From Vespula vulgaris (lineage: Eukaryota; Arthropoda; Insecta; Hymenoptera; Vespidae), in contig NC_066587.1 in the NCBI RefSeq assembly GCF_905475345.1, positions 9,291,070-9,355,069 on the forward strand: DNA of 64,000 bases, given 5' to 3'. A program made the position numbers and the translations under genes. Each line of letters opens with the position of its first letter. The stretch's first letter is position 1. A model generated the notes under the pieces. That model was given only the letters and a program-made list of their open reading frames with translations. It did not search any database and was not told the origin of the DNA. Shown here piece by piece: positions 24,243 to 34,733 of this stretch.

Positions 24243-25549
24243 TCAGGTATTACTAATATCTTCGACATTTATTCTATTAATTAATTTTTTCTTTGCTTTA
24301 GCTATTTTATTATTCATAGTTGTTGCACATAGCTTAGTCTTCTTTTTTAATTTTCTTAATCTATCAAATCTTTTTAAAATTAGAGATTTAAATTTATAAC
24401 TAGTTACTAATTTTTGTTGTCTTATTAAATGTCTTCTTTTGATGACATCAACATTATTGTCTGTTGTTTCCTCACTAATTAATGATTCCTTACTTTTGCC
24501 TTCCATTTTTCTTATCGATATTTCACTTGATTTTTCATTGAAATTAATACTACTATTTGTACTTTTCTTTTTCTTTTTAATTACAGTACTATCTTCATTA
24601 ACATTAATCTTACGTTTCCCAAATTGTTCAAATTTTTCTATTGGTTCATCAGTATTAGCTTCGCAATTTTTTTCTGTATGACCTACGAATAATGTGGATT
24701 ATTAAATCAAAGAAAAACATTGAATATATTAGACATAATTAGAATACATACCTAATTTGTTACATTTAAAACAACGTCCTGAAATTTTAAGTTTATTATT
24801 GCATTTATGTTTCTCTAAGAGACATCTTTTACAAATATTGCAGTGCTTCCAAGTTGGTTTAACGCAACGCTCACATAAATTGCAGTGTTTGTATCTTTTT
24901 CCATCTTTAGAAGTACATTCTTTACATTTCTTGCAGTGTTTATTTTCACTAGAAACCCACTTTTGACATATCTTACAATATTTGTAGCCATCAGATATAG
25001 GAAGTTTTAATAAACTTAAAGGTATGTTAGTGAATATTCTTATTGGTGATCCATATCTTCTTCCAGTAGAATCTGTTTTAAAAAGTGGATGATTTTCATA
25101 ATCTACTTTGTAATCTAACATTTTTAAGTCTTTTAAACCACCAATAACAGAAGATGGATTTGATTTCTCCCTCATAATAGATTCCATAAAATACGGAAAT
25201 ATAAACATAATCTTCAAATCATCTTGTTTAACTTCTTATGAAGATCAGAAATCTTTTTTATAGTTTGTGATATAAGCTCAACACGGCCACCAAATGGTGT
25301 ATCTCATATTAAGTATAAATCTTTACCTTTGTTTTGATTAAAGAAATCTTTAAGTATGTGCATTTTCATTAATAAAATAATGATTAAATAAATTGTACCA
25401 TCCATAACTTAAAGGATGAAAAAATTATTCTGAAGAGGAATAATTGCTATTATTGAAATTCATACTACCCAAAGGTTAATCGTTTTACAATATGTACTTA
25501 CAAATCTATTATCTATATCAAGAAATAAAGATGACAATTTATCAGTCAA
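24243..25549 (-). pseudogene. ZCCHC4 copy 1, truncated by the duplication breakpoint
   Basis: This matches the C-terminal part of the intact ZCCHC4 at 29577-31575, but the N-terminal part and promoter are missing because copy 2 of the duplication begins at about 25561. The methyltransferase motif is destroyed: Cys-DPPF has become stop-DTPF (TGT to TGA plus Pro to Thr) at about 25300-25310. An 18-nt in-frame deletion lies near 25218. In contrast, the exons for the Cys/His cluster and Lys-rich tail (25217-24752 and 24682-24243) are almost identical to copy 2 and still open. It cannot make an active methyltransferase. Confidence 0.9.
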
Positions 25550-25560
25550 TTTGTTAACTA

Positions 25561-26622
25561 ATTTTATAAGTACGTATGCATATGAAACGGTTTAAAAAAT
25601 ACATTAGAAATTTTCAGTTGACGTCTGGTCAATAATGCAAGAGTTCGAAAGTAGGATAAAATTCCTTACGACTTTTGACCTGTTTCCCTTCCATTATTGC
25701 TTCATTATACATAAATGTAGAATATATGAATGAAGAATGAAATGAATTGATTGATTATCAACACAAGTATTACACATTGCGATAGACAATAAAGATGTTT
25801 TCTATCTCCTTAAATAGATTTCGTTAAATTGCCTTGCTCTATGTCATTATGTTATAAAATTATTTTTTATTCAACAGATCAACACCAGCCGTGATATTTT
25901 GGCAATGGTGTGACCAATCGATCAATACGATAGTAAACTATATGAATCGCAGTGGTAATTTCAAAGGAAACATTAATTCAAAGTTATATTGGCGCTACTG
26001 GAAACGAAGTGATAACAGCTTTAAGTCTGAACAGACTTGCACGACATGGCCCGGCCTTGGCCGGTTGTCTGGTTCCATTGGCGGCTGTGGCTGCCGCAAA
26101 TTGCAGCAAGAAATTAACATTCCATTAATGAGAATTACCGAACTTCAAAATGGTATTGAGTTACAGAATGAGTCCGGCATAGAGGTCGGCAAAAGCAAGT
26201 CAGCGGCTCAAAAGGCGATCGCAACCCTCATGCTATCGCGAATTCTTATGGCTTCGCCCAGTATGGGTACGATGATAGATAAATATATTTATAATTTAGT
26301 CATGTGAGACAAATTTAAACTTACAAAATAATAATCAGATATATATATAAAGACAATCATTTTATTTTATATTACAGTACTCTCGCCTATCATAATGAAC
26401 TACATAGAGAAACGAAATATATTACAAAAAGTTAAATGGGCTACTGCACCGATTCAAGTCATTATTTGCAGAATTTGTTTAACATTTGCCATACCACTCT
26501 GTTGTGCTCTTTTTGTTCAACGAGTACCGATCAGTGTGGACAAGCTGAAATCAGAAGTACAAAAAGAGGTACGATCTCGAGATCCTGGCCTACAAATGAT
26601 TTACTATAATAAAGTCTTCTAA
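25561..26622 (+). pseudogene. Sideroflexin fragment (intron 2 to exon 4)
   Basis: This is homologous to 20275-21369. Exons 1 and 2 and the promoter are absent. The exon-3 equivalent (from 25878) has lost 8 nt net near 25955, which shifts the frame, and then gains an AAG/AAT insertion near 26105. The exon-4 equivalent (26378-26622) is open but changed at several residues (YNKVF instead of YNKGL). No route to a functional transporter is visible. Confidence 0.9.
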
Positions 26623-26920
26623 ACAAAGACACCTGTAATTAGGAATTCAACGAATCGCTACGCATGGGTACACAATGTCTTAATTAAGGATACATCAAGC
26701 CAAAAGTGATTCAATAGCTATTAGGCGACTCTGGAAGTAGAGGGATTGTATAAAAGTTTATATCATCAGTTATGCATATACATTCCATGAACATTCCATT
26801 TGAAAAAATTAAGTATTAACTTGATCATCGATCTCTAATTTTCGAACTATCCAAGTTCAAAGAAATAACAAAGCTTATAAAGAGAAAAGTTCAATAAATT
26901 ATAAGAGTTTTTATTATTCA

Positions 26921-26968
26921 AATAAATATATATATCCATATAAATGTATCTATATATATATATATATG

Positions 26969-27011
<43 letters not shown>

Positions 27012-27022
27012 ATATATATATC
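26921..27022. repeat. TA microsatellite
   Basis: An expanded TA repeat at the position equivalent to 21681-21722 in copy 1. Confidence 0.85.
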
Positions 27023-27047
27023 ATAAAATTAATATAAATTTAAAGAA

Positions 27048-28276
27048 TTAATCAAGACCAGATATGTTACAAGCAACAATTGTAGGTTTGAAAAAAATTC
27101 ATGTATCTAACTGTTTAAGATGCATTTCCTTCCAAATCTGCCAGTTTTTCGTTGCCAAAGACCATTTCTTGGACGATTACACTGTTCGTGATTTTTTTGA
27201 ATGCTACCGATTGGTATAAAACCGGGCACAATGTTCAACAATCGTCCTACCATTGCCATATATCTATTGTCTAAAGTAAGCTTTCTCTAACTATGTACTT
27301 GCACAACTGTCCTCTCTAGTCCATCCATGCTAATTATCATACCAGAGGTTCCAGCCAAGTGAATAAGACTTCCTCTAAATCCAGGATATTTTTCAGCACA
27401 GTTCACGACTGTACCAATTGGTAGAGCACCCAAGGGATAAGCATCACCCTCATTTGCCTTTACAGGATTACGCAGGATACCTTTGTGTGTTTTTATGATA
27501 TCTATAGGCTTCATCATGTTTTCATTCATGTTTTCTGTTGTTAAAATGTATTTCAAATCGTCAACCGAACCAAGGGGTGCGACTAAAGATGTTTTACAAC
27601 CATCCTTGAAAACCTGAAGTACCTTTTCCTCTTTAGATCTTTCATTTAAATCAATCGAACCAACCCTTATCCAACTTATTTAATGATACTTATGTTTTAT
27701 ACCACCACCAATACCCTTAACTATTATTCTTCCTATACTAAGAAATAAATATTCTATATATAAGAATAGTATCATTCGAAATGTTTAACTTGCAAGTAAA
27801 AACGATTTCTATTTTATGATTGATAAAAGGTGTCCAATTACGTTAAAGTATCATATATTATAGAAAAATGTTGCGAATATTAAATCCGTTTAAATCAAAG
27901 ACGCACAGTAAAATAATTTTTAAAATAATTATTTTTTAAAATAACGCACAGTTCTATAATTGATAGAAAAACTTGCTGTATAAATTTGTCACTGCATATA
28001 CATATAAAAGAAAAACAAGCTATATGTATAAAAATATTTACCTGATATAAGATATTGACCAGTTAAATTAGTAAGCTGCAATGGTTCGATCGTATATGCA
28101 CCTTTGAAATGTACGATTCACCTGTAACTTTTTCCAGGAATACCTGGTTCTGAAAGTTTAAGTAATTTCCATCGATTTTTTGTAGGTTGTATTTCAAATG
28201 AGAGTGGAGTTGAATTAACCAAAGAATAAAATATTTGTTTTACAACAACATTTCGCAGCAATGTTATGGCAGACAT
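27048..28276 (-). pseudogene. mRpL2 copy 2, inactivated
   Basis: A two-exon remnant of mRpL2. The start ATG (28276) survives, but exon 1 has a CGA-to-TGA nonsense change after GIPGKSYR (about 28117). Exon 2 carries frame-breaking indels: a deletion near 27100-27125 removing the sequence around the SPKRLRQLGANG equivalent, and a changed C-terminal core. The longest remaining open piece (27556-27287) covers only the central GILRNPVKANEGDAYPLGA region. Confidence 0.92.
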
Positions 28277-28539
28277 TTTTATATACAATAGAACGTATTG
28301 CCCTCTAGGGAAAAAAGAGTGAAGTCGAATCAAAGAATTATCCACAGAACAAAACCCATTTTTGATATTAGTCGATAACATAGGGAATGTTAGGAATGAT
28401 AGGAACTGACCTTCCAGGAAGGGGCTCCCCAAGGAGAAATTAACGAGTCTATTAATTAATCATTCATATATGATGATACATCTTTATTAAATTACTTTGT
28501 CTTATTACATTATTCTAAATACCAAAGCAAATATAATTG

Positions 28540-29187
28540 TTACTGTACAACTTTATTGGAGACTTCAAGTTCACCAAAAATCGCGTTTAAATCAGAATCA
28601 ATTTTTCGATCATTCTCCATATTGTCTAAAAGTCGGCAATTCGAATCCATGAAACACGATTCTGTAAATTAATTATATAACATGACAAGATATAAACAAC
28701 ATTCTATTTAATATAAATATACCTTGCGAACAACAAATTCCACTTGCAGCACATCTTCCTGTATTTTCACGGCACATCGCGTAACCCGCAATACAAGGAT
28801 GGGTATAAAGACTTTCTTTTCTACATCTGTAAGTTTCTGATGTGCCGATAAAACAACCGATAGTAGGCCCACAACAAATGTGAGGTCCAAAACATTGACC
28901 CAATCGATTAGGTCCACAAGAAGGGCACTAATTAATTATTTTAAAAAAAGTACAATTAACCCAATATATATTCGTACTTCAAGAAAGTAAAAAAACTTCT
29001 TATAATTCAATTAATAATATTAATTTGATAATTCTGTCAGAATTATATAATACTAAATATTTACTTCTCTAGTAAAGCCTTCTAAAGGTGCAATTTCTCC
29101 CCTCTTTCCGCCACGGGGGCAATTCGTAATTAAACATGCCGAAGATAAAACAATGAAAGAAGTAAATATAAGAAATTCCTTCATCAT
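28540..29187 (-). CDS. Inotocin precursor, copy 2, canonical peptide
   Basis: Three exons, 29187-29065, 28927-28723 and 28661-28540, give 149 aa with the same exon lengths as copy 1. After the signal peptide MMKEFLIFTSFIVLSSA comes CLITNCPRG, Gly for amidation and Lys-Arg. The mature peptide is the known inotocin CLITNCPRG-NH2 (C1-C6 disulfide), the insect oxytocin/vasopressin-family hormone that signals through a vasopressin-type GPCR. The neurophysin exon differs from copy 1 by three synonymous changes only. The tail exon differs at six residues (for example NCRLLDN against NCQLRDN). The gene lies between dead mRpL2 and intact ZCCHC4, on the same strand as ZCCHC4. Confidence 0.97.
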
Positions 29188-29245
29188 GTTTTTAGCAAAA
29201 TCTCTCGGCAAACTACCTGAACAATCTACTGGATGTACGAAGACG

Positions 29246-29282
29246 AACTGCGATAAATCGTCTACACGGCAGTGTATTTATA
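29246..29282 (-). promoter_or_regulatory. Core promoter of inotocin copy 2
   Basis: TATAAATA (plus 29275-29282) and GCAGTT (plus 29246-29251) are identical to copy 1, as is the whole 389-bp interval between inotocin and ZCCHC4 by visual comparison. Confidence 0.55.
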
Positions 29283-29576
29283 TTGTTGAATCTGTAATAT
29301 TTAGTATTCTGATGTGCTTTCTACAGATATTTTTACAATAAAGCACTCTACGGATTATGGAGACGAAATCCGCATACGCAAATTCTTATGAAGAATAGTA
29401 TTCCATTTATTGGTCTCAAACTCGAGAAAGTATACTTACGTTAGATATTCAGCATTGTTCGGAAATAAAGCTTCAATCTACATACATATATTCGCAGTAA
29501 ATCTTTATAAAGAGAAAAAATGATAAAGTTTATTTAAAAATTTTATTCTCTCTCTGTTTAGAAATATGTATTTCTA

Positions 29577-31575
29577 TCAGGTATTACTAATATCTTCGAC
29601 ATTTATTCTATTAACTAATTTTTTCTTTGCTTTAGCTATTTTATTATTCATAGTTGTTGCACATAGCTTAGTCTTCTTTTTTAATTTTCTTAATCTATCA
29701 AATCTTTTTAAAATTAGAGATTTAAATTTATAACTAGTTACTAATTTTTGTTGTCTTATTAAATGTCTTCTTTTGATAACATCAACATTATTGTCTGTTG
29801 TTTCCTCACTAATTAATGATTCCTTACTTTTGCCTTCCATTTTTCTTATCGATATTTCACTTGATTTTTCATTGAAATTAATACTACTATTTGTACTTTT
29901 CTTTTTCTTTTTAATTACAGTACTATCTTCATTAACATTAATCTTACGTTTCCCAAATTTTTCAAATTTTTCTATTGGTTTATCAGTATTAGCTTCACAA
30001 TTTTTTTCTGTATGACCTACAAATAATGTGAATTATTAAATCAAAGAAAAACATTGAATATATTAGACATAATTAGAATACATACCTAATTTGTTACATT
30101 TAAAACAACGTCCTGAAATTTTAAGTTTATTATTGCATTTATGTTTCTCTAAGAGACATCTTTTACAAATATTGCAGTGCTTCCAAGTTGGTTTAACGCA
30201 ACGCTCACATAAATTGCAGTGTTTGTATCTTTTTCCATCTTTAGAAGTACATTCTTTACATTTCTTGCAGTGTTTATTTTCACTAGAAACCCACTTTTGA
30301 CATATCTTACAATATTTGTAGCCATCAGATATAGGAAGTTTTAATAAACTTAAAGGTATGTTAGTGAATATTCTTATTGGTGATCCATATCTTCTTCCAG
30401 TAGAATCTGTTTTAAAAAGTGGATGATTTTCATAATCTACTTTGTAATCTAACATTTTTAAGTCTTTTAAACCACCAATAACAGAAGATGGATTTGATTT
30501 CTCCCTCATAATAGATTCCATAAAATACGGAAATATAAACATAATCTTCAAATCATCATTGTTCAAATTCATTTTGTTTAACTTCTTATGAAGATCAGAA
30601 ATCTTTTTTATAGTTTGTGATATAAGCTCAACACGGCCACCAAATGGTGGATCACATATTAAGTATAAATCTTTACCTTTGTTTTGAATAAGGAAATCTT
30701 TAAATATGTATTGAGCATTTTCATTAAAAAAATAATGATTAAATAAATTGTACCATCCATAACTTAAAGGGCTAAAAAAATTATGCTGAAAAGGAATAAT
30801 TGCTATTATTGAAATCCATACTACCCAAAGGTTAATAGTTTTATAATTTATACTTACAAATCTACCATCTATATCAAGAAGTAAAGATGACAATTTATCA
30901 GTCAAGTTTTGAGAAATATATTCGTGTATCCTAGGAGCACCAATGCAAATAACTTGTTTAGCTTTGAGTTCTAACAACATGTTTATTATATCTTCGACAC
31001 ATTTTTTAGAAAAAAGATACTGAGCTTCTTTTTTGGAATTTTCCAAAGGTTTAAGAATTTCCGTTGGATGATACATTTGATAATCCGTTAAACCTACCAT
31101 TATCAGATGATTACTATGCTTGTTTCTTTCATTCATAAAAATCAGTCTTTCACAATCATGACAGTAAGACCTGTTATTTGGACTGGTAGCCAATAATCTA
31201 TTAAAACGTATAAATAATTTTTGATGATTGTAGCTTTGAGCAACTTTTTGTTTCTCTTTTTGCCATGCATCTTGTTGCGATTTTGTTAATTTTTCTCCAT
31301 ATTTTAAATAAAATCGACATAACTTTCTGTCACGACAAGCGGAACAAACATAAAATCGTTCTAAGATACCATCAATATATTTTCCAAATAACACAGTTGG
31401 GCCTACGTAAATAAAAATTTCAATACAATAAGGTTATAAAATTAATTTCTATCGATTTTGTCGACAGAACTGTACAATTAAAACACGATTTTGATAATTC
31501 TTTTAAATTACCATGTGCACAATGTGGATGTTTATCGTTTTTCCAAAAACATTCAAGACCACGTGTCTTCTCCAT
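29577..31575 (-). CDS. ZCCHC4: rRNA N6-adenosine methyltransferase ZCCHC4
   Basis: Four exons, 31575-31512, 31402-30858, 30785-30086 and 30016-29577, give 582 aa. Order of parts: an N-terminal GRF-type zinc finger (LECFWKNDKHPHC ... CSACRDRKLC), a C2H2-like YCHDCERLIF, and a Rossmann-type methyltransferase with catalytic DPPF at residues 248-251. A dense Cys/His cluster follows (CKICQKW, HCNLCERC, HCNICKRC), then a CCHC knuckle assembled across the last splice (CFKCNKLGHTEKNC) and a Lys-rich tail. Human ZCCHC4 makes the single m6A in 28S rRNA. Intron 2 is only 72 nt, has no stop and is a multiple of three, so its retention would add 24 residues without a frameshift. I call it an intron because removing it restores the family spacing before YNLFNHYFF. 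This is the intact copy of the duplicated pair. Confidence 0.93.
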
Positions 31576-31658
31576 TCTGAAAATCTATCGAATGAACCTA
31601 CTCAATCCTAGCTAGAATCTTATGCTTTACTACATACACGTACAATAAAGAATAGACA

Positions 31659-31669
31659 ATATATATGTG

Positions 31670-31757
<88 letters not shown>

Positions 31758-31786
31758 CTACACACACACACACACACACACACACA
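31659..31786. repeat. Compound TA/GA/CA microsatellite
   Basis: TA repeats followed by a GA run and then a CA run, just upstream of the ZCCHC4 start. The frames across it are low-complexity artefacts. Confidence 0.9.
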
Positions 31787-32107
31787 TGTGCATGTATATT
31801 GTGTTACTTAAAATTTTTTAATAAAAATGGACATTTCCATAAAATTTTATACTAAATAATACTGTTATGGATATTAATTTAAATACGTAAAAAACATATA
31901 TCAAATGGTTTCGTATGATAAGTTAAAAAAAAATTATCTTACGTATAAAGTTACGTGTTATATAAAAAATTAAAGTACATATTAAATTTTAGATAATATT
32001 TATCGAAATTGATGTTGAAGTCATTTATGCTTTCGAAAGAGTCCAAAGTAGCATATAAAAAAATAATATATCGCTATCTTACATATGTATGTATAAGAAA
32101 AGACATT

Positions 32108-34609
32108 GGCTGCGTTCAGTAGAACAAATAGCTTAGTAAGCGCTTCCAAACGCTGCCAACAGCGTATAATTTCTGAGCGCACTTTTTTAAAAACTATATA
32201 TTTGATGCAAGTGTGAACATATTTTGTGTCATAATTAGTATAACCTAGATTTTTTGAATAAAAATCTAAAATAATCTATCGAACAAATAGTCGAAAACTT
32301 CTCAAAAAACATTCAATAATATATTATTCCTACTAAATTACTAAAAAAAAACATTAGTAATGGATTTAATTCTATTTATGATATTGAACGAGGATCTTTA
32401 TCTAAATCAAACTTAAAATAAACTAAATAAACCGGATTATTTCTTATTTATTTATCCTTATATTTTATATTCTATATTCTATATTCTAACAATTATTCTC
32501 TGCATACATTTTCCTATACAGAAATTAACATTCTAAAATATCATTTCTCTTTTTTAAAATTTTAATCTGTTTTTCGATCTTTTGTTGTGATCTTGCGCGT
32601 CTACTATTTTTTCTTCATACTCTAACATGATTTTACATAGATTATATAGTACTCTTGATTTAGTAACTTTCTCTTTTAAATTCTTGAAAAGATGTTATTT
32701 TGATAAAATATCAAGAATAATACTATAAAATATAAGTAAATGCTTCCTAAAATTTTTATTTGCAATAATTTTTTTCGTAATTATTGCTACTCTCTATAAC
32801 ATATGGATCAAAATTAAATTGTACACAGTTGTTTAGCCAATTAAAAATATATGAATTACTTTCTATAGAGTTTTTTACATGTCTTATAGAATAAAAATTT
32901 TTTTGTATTTTCGACTGTGCATTATTAATATCCGAGTAAACAGTATTTATATGTTCATCATTTTGAATTAATGTTGATGGAATTAAAATAGAGCCTTTCT
33001 GATTATTTACAATTAACATTAATAACTAATTATTTAAATTAATTAATATTAATTATTTTAATTATCATTATTATAGGTATATATAACTCCATTTTTCTTT
33101 GCTTATATTTTCGGCGACTCATTTTTGAACTGAGAAGATTTTATGATAAGTGTATCGCGCATAATAAGCGTACTTTTATTATAATACATAAAATGATGAC
33201 TGCTGGACAAATATGCTGGAAAGACATAAAGTGATTGGTGATACGATCGAAAATCTTGCAATTGTTGCAATCTGTAAAGAAATCTAAATATGACATAAAC
33301 AGTAACAATAATTGCGACAAAAATATTATGGAAAATGAAAATATTAAAAAGCAGTTATTTATATATTATAGTCCTGTTTCTAATATCCTATAAAAGCAGC
33401 ATTTCCCTAAAAATTTTTATACATAAAGAATAAGCATTAAAATATACAGAATATCCCACGCAATTAGAACAGAATCTCTTAAACGATTAAAAATAGGAAA
33501 AAATATTGTAGATCAAAAAAAGTTAAATGGTAGATTCAATATATTCAAATATTCAAATAATTTTATACACTCTCGTACATCGGTACACGAGAAAAAAATT
33601 CAACTGCACTTTTTTTTTAATGGAAATCTATATTTTCAACTGCACTAGTTGATGCAATTTTTTCATATTCTATATAAATGTATTAACACACTTATGCCCT
33701 AAACTTATATATTAAGAAGTTATCGTAGCTAAAAGTTATAAGAATTTTTTCGGCAAACATGAACCGGCTACTGATATTAATCACTGATATTAAAGTAAGA
33801 CTATGATTTTCATTAGTAAATATTCATTATCCGTGGTATTACTCATTCATTAACACTTTGCGACAAACTTAAATAATTCCGAAAAATTTAGCTTCCTAGC
33901 ATATCAATTTAAAACGTAAATATGTTAATACTTTTATGTAGAGCATAAAAAATTGCATCAATTGACATAATTAAAAATATAGGTTTCCATTAAAAAAAAA
34001 GTGCAGTTTGTTCTGATCCATAAATATACTAAAATGCATAAAATTATCTATATATTATGCACTGTTCGATACCATTTAATTTTGATTTATAATATTTTTT
34101 TCTATTTTTAACTTTTTAAGAAATACAGCCTCTTCCAATTACGTAGGACATCTTTAGAATATAGAATATAAAAATAAATAAATGATAAATATTTTGTTCT
34201 ATTCAGTTTAGTTTAATGTATTTTAAGATTAAGTTGTTCATTCAATGTAATAAATATCATTAGATCCATTATTAGTATCTTTTTTTAATAATTCAGCAAT
34301 AATAATATACTTCTGAATATTTTTTATATATAAATATAAAAATTTTAATACATTTTATTTAATATATTTATTTAATATATTTTAAATTTGTATATAAATT
34401 TTTATATATAAATAGTACAGTTTGAAAGGGGAATTAACTATTTCATCGATAGATTATTTTATACTCTTATTGAAAAATATATATTATGCAAAATCTAATT
34501 ACGACATGTTTACATTTGCACCAAAAATATAGTTAAAAAAAATGCGTTTAGCGAAAGTCGTATTCCACTGGTAGCGCTTACTAAGCTGCTTCTTCTGCTG
34601 AATGCAGCC
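32108..34609. mobile_element. Long imperfect inverted repeat, probable DNA-transposon derivative
   Basis: The ends are inverted copies: GGCTGCGTTCAGTAGAA at 32108 and its complement ending ...CTGAATGCAGCC at 34609, both continuing into AGCTTAGTAAGCGCT. ATT flanks both sides (32105-32107 and 34610-34612), consistent with a 3-bp target duplication. The arms continue inward: 32310-32490 pairs with 34300-34150, and 33450-33690 pairs with 34150-33920, with the centre near 33,800. The left arm carries about 950 bp (about 32,490-33,445) that has no partner in the right arm. No transposase is recognisable. It lies between the divergent ZCCHC4 and FBPase genes. The family is not identified. Confidence 0.65.
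32756..33019 (-). CDS. Unrecognised small ORF inside the inverted repeat
   Basis: An 87-codon frame starting MLIVNNQKGSILIPSTL lies in the unpaired ~950-bp segment of the left arm. About 100 nt downstream on the same strand is a second open stretch (about 32680-32550) that reads as a Lys/Glu-rich helix (NLKEKVTKSRVLYNLCKI) after a TTTTCAAG acceptor-like site. The two could be joined through a weak GTTATA donor. No family is recognised, and in such AT-rich DNA an 87-codon frame is only modest evidence. It may be a small coiled-coil gene or chance. Confidence 0.25.
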   Translation of the reverse strand: MLIVNNQKGSILIPSTLIQNDEHINTVYSDINNAQSKIQKNFYSIRHVKNSIESNSYIFNWLNNCVQFNFDPYVIESSNNYEKNYCK

Positions 34610-34733
34610 ATTGATGTAAAACAGAGCTTATATAATGTGATATGTCTCGCCAAACAACTTTAGTCTCTACTGAAACTCTGAACCAGTTGGTTTTGTCGTT
34701 CCCTTGTGGTTTTGACGTTCTTCATTCATCAAG

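Larger units (their letters stand above)
20275..25549. repeat. Tandem segmental duplication, copy 1
   Basis: A direct repeat of 25561-30905, with unit offset 5286 at the left end, 5334 at inotocin and 5356 at the right end. It runs from the end of sideroflexin exon 2 into the middle of ZCCHC4 (opposite strand). The junction to copy 2 is at about 25550-25560, with roughly 11 nt of unassigned sequence between the two homology blocks. Confidence 0.9.
25561..30905. repeat. Tandem segmental duplication, copy 2
   Basis: The second unit of the direct repeat. It contains the partial sideroflexin, dead mRpL2, canonical inotocin and the 3' two-thirds of intact ZCCHC4. Identity to copy 1 is visibly uneven. 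The sideroflexin, mRpL2 and intergenic parts have many differences and indels. The stretch from inotocin exon 1 through the ZCCHC4 3' exons is nearly identical. Confidence 0.9.

Noticed and set aside
27287..27556. 89-codon frame in copy 2 as a short functional mRpL2
   Set aside because: It lacks the targeting sequence and the C-terminal rRNA-binding core and is bounded by nonsense and indel changes. It is a pseudogene remnant.
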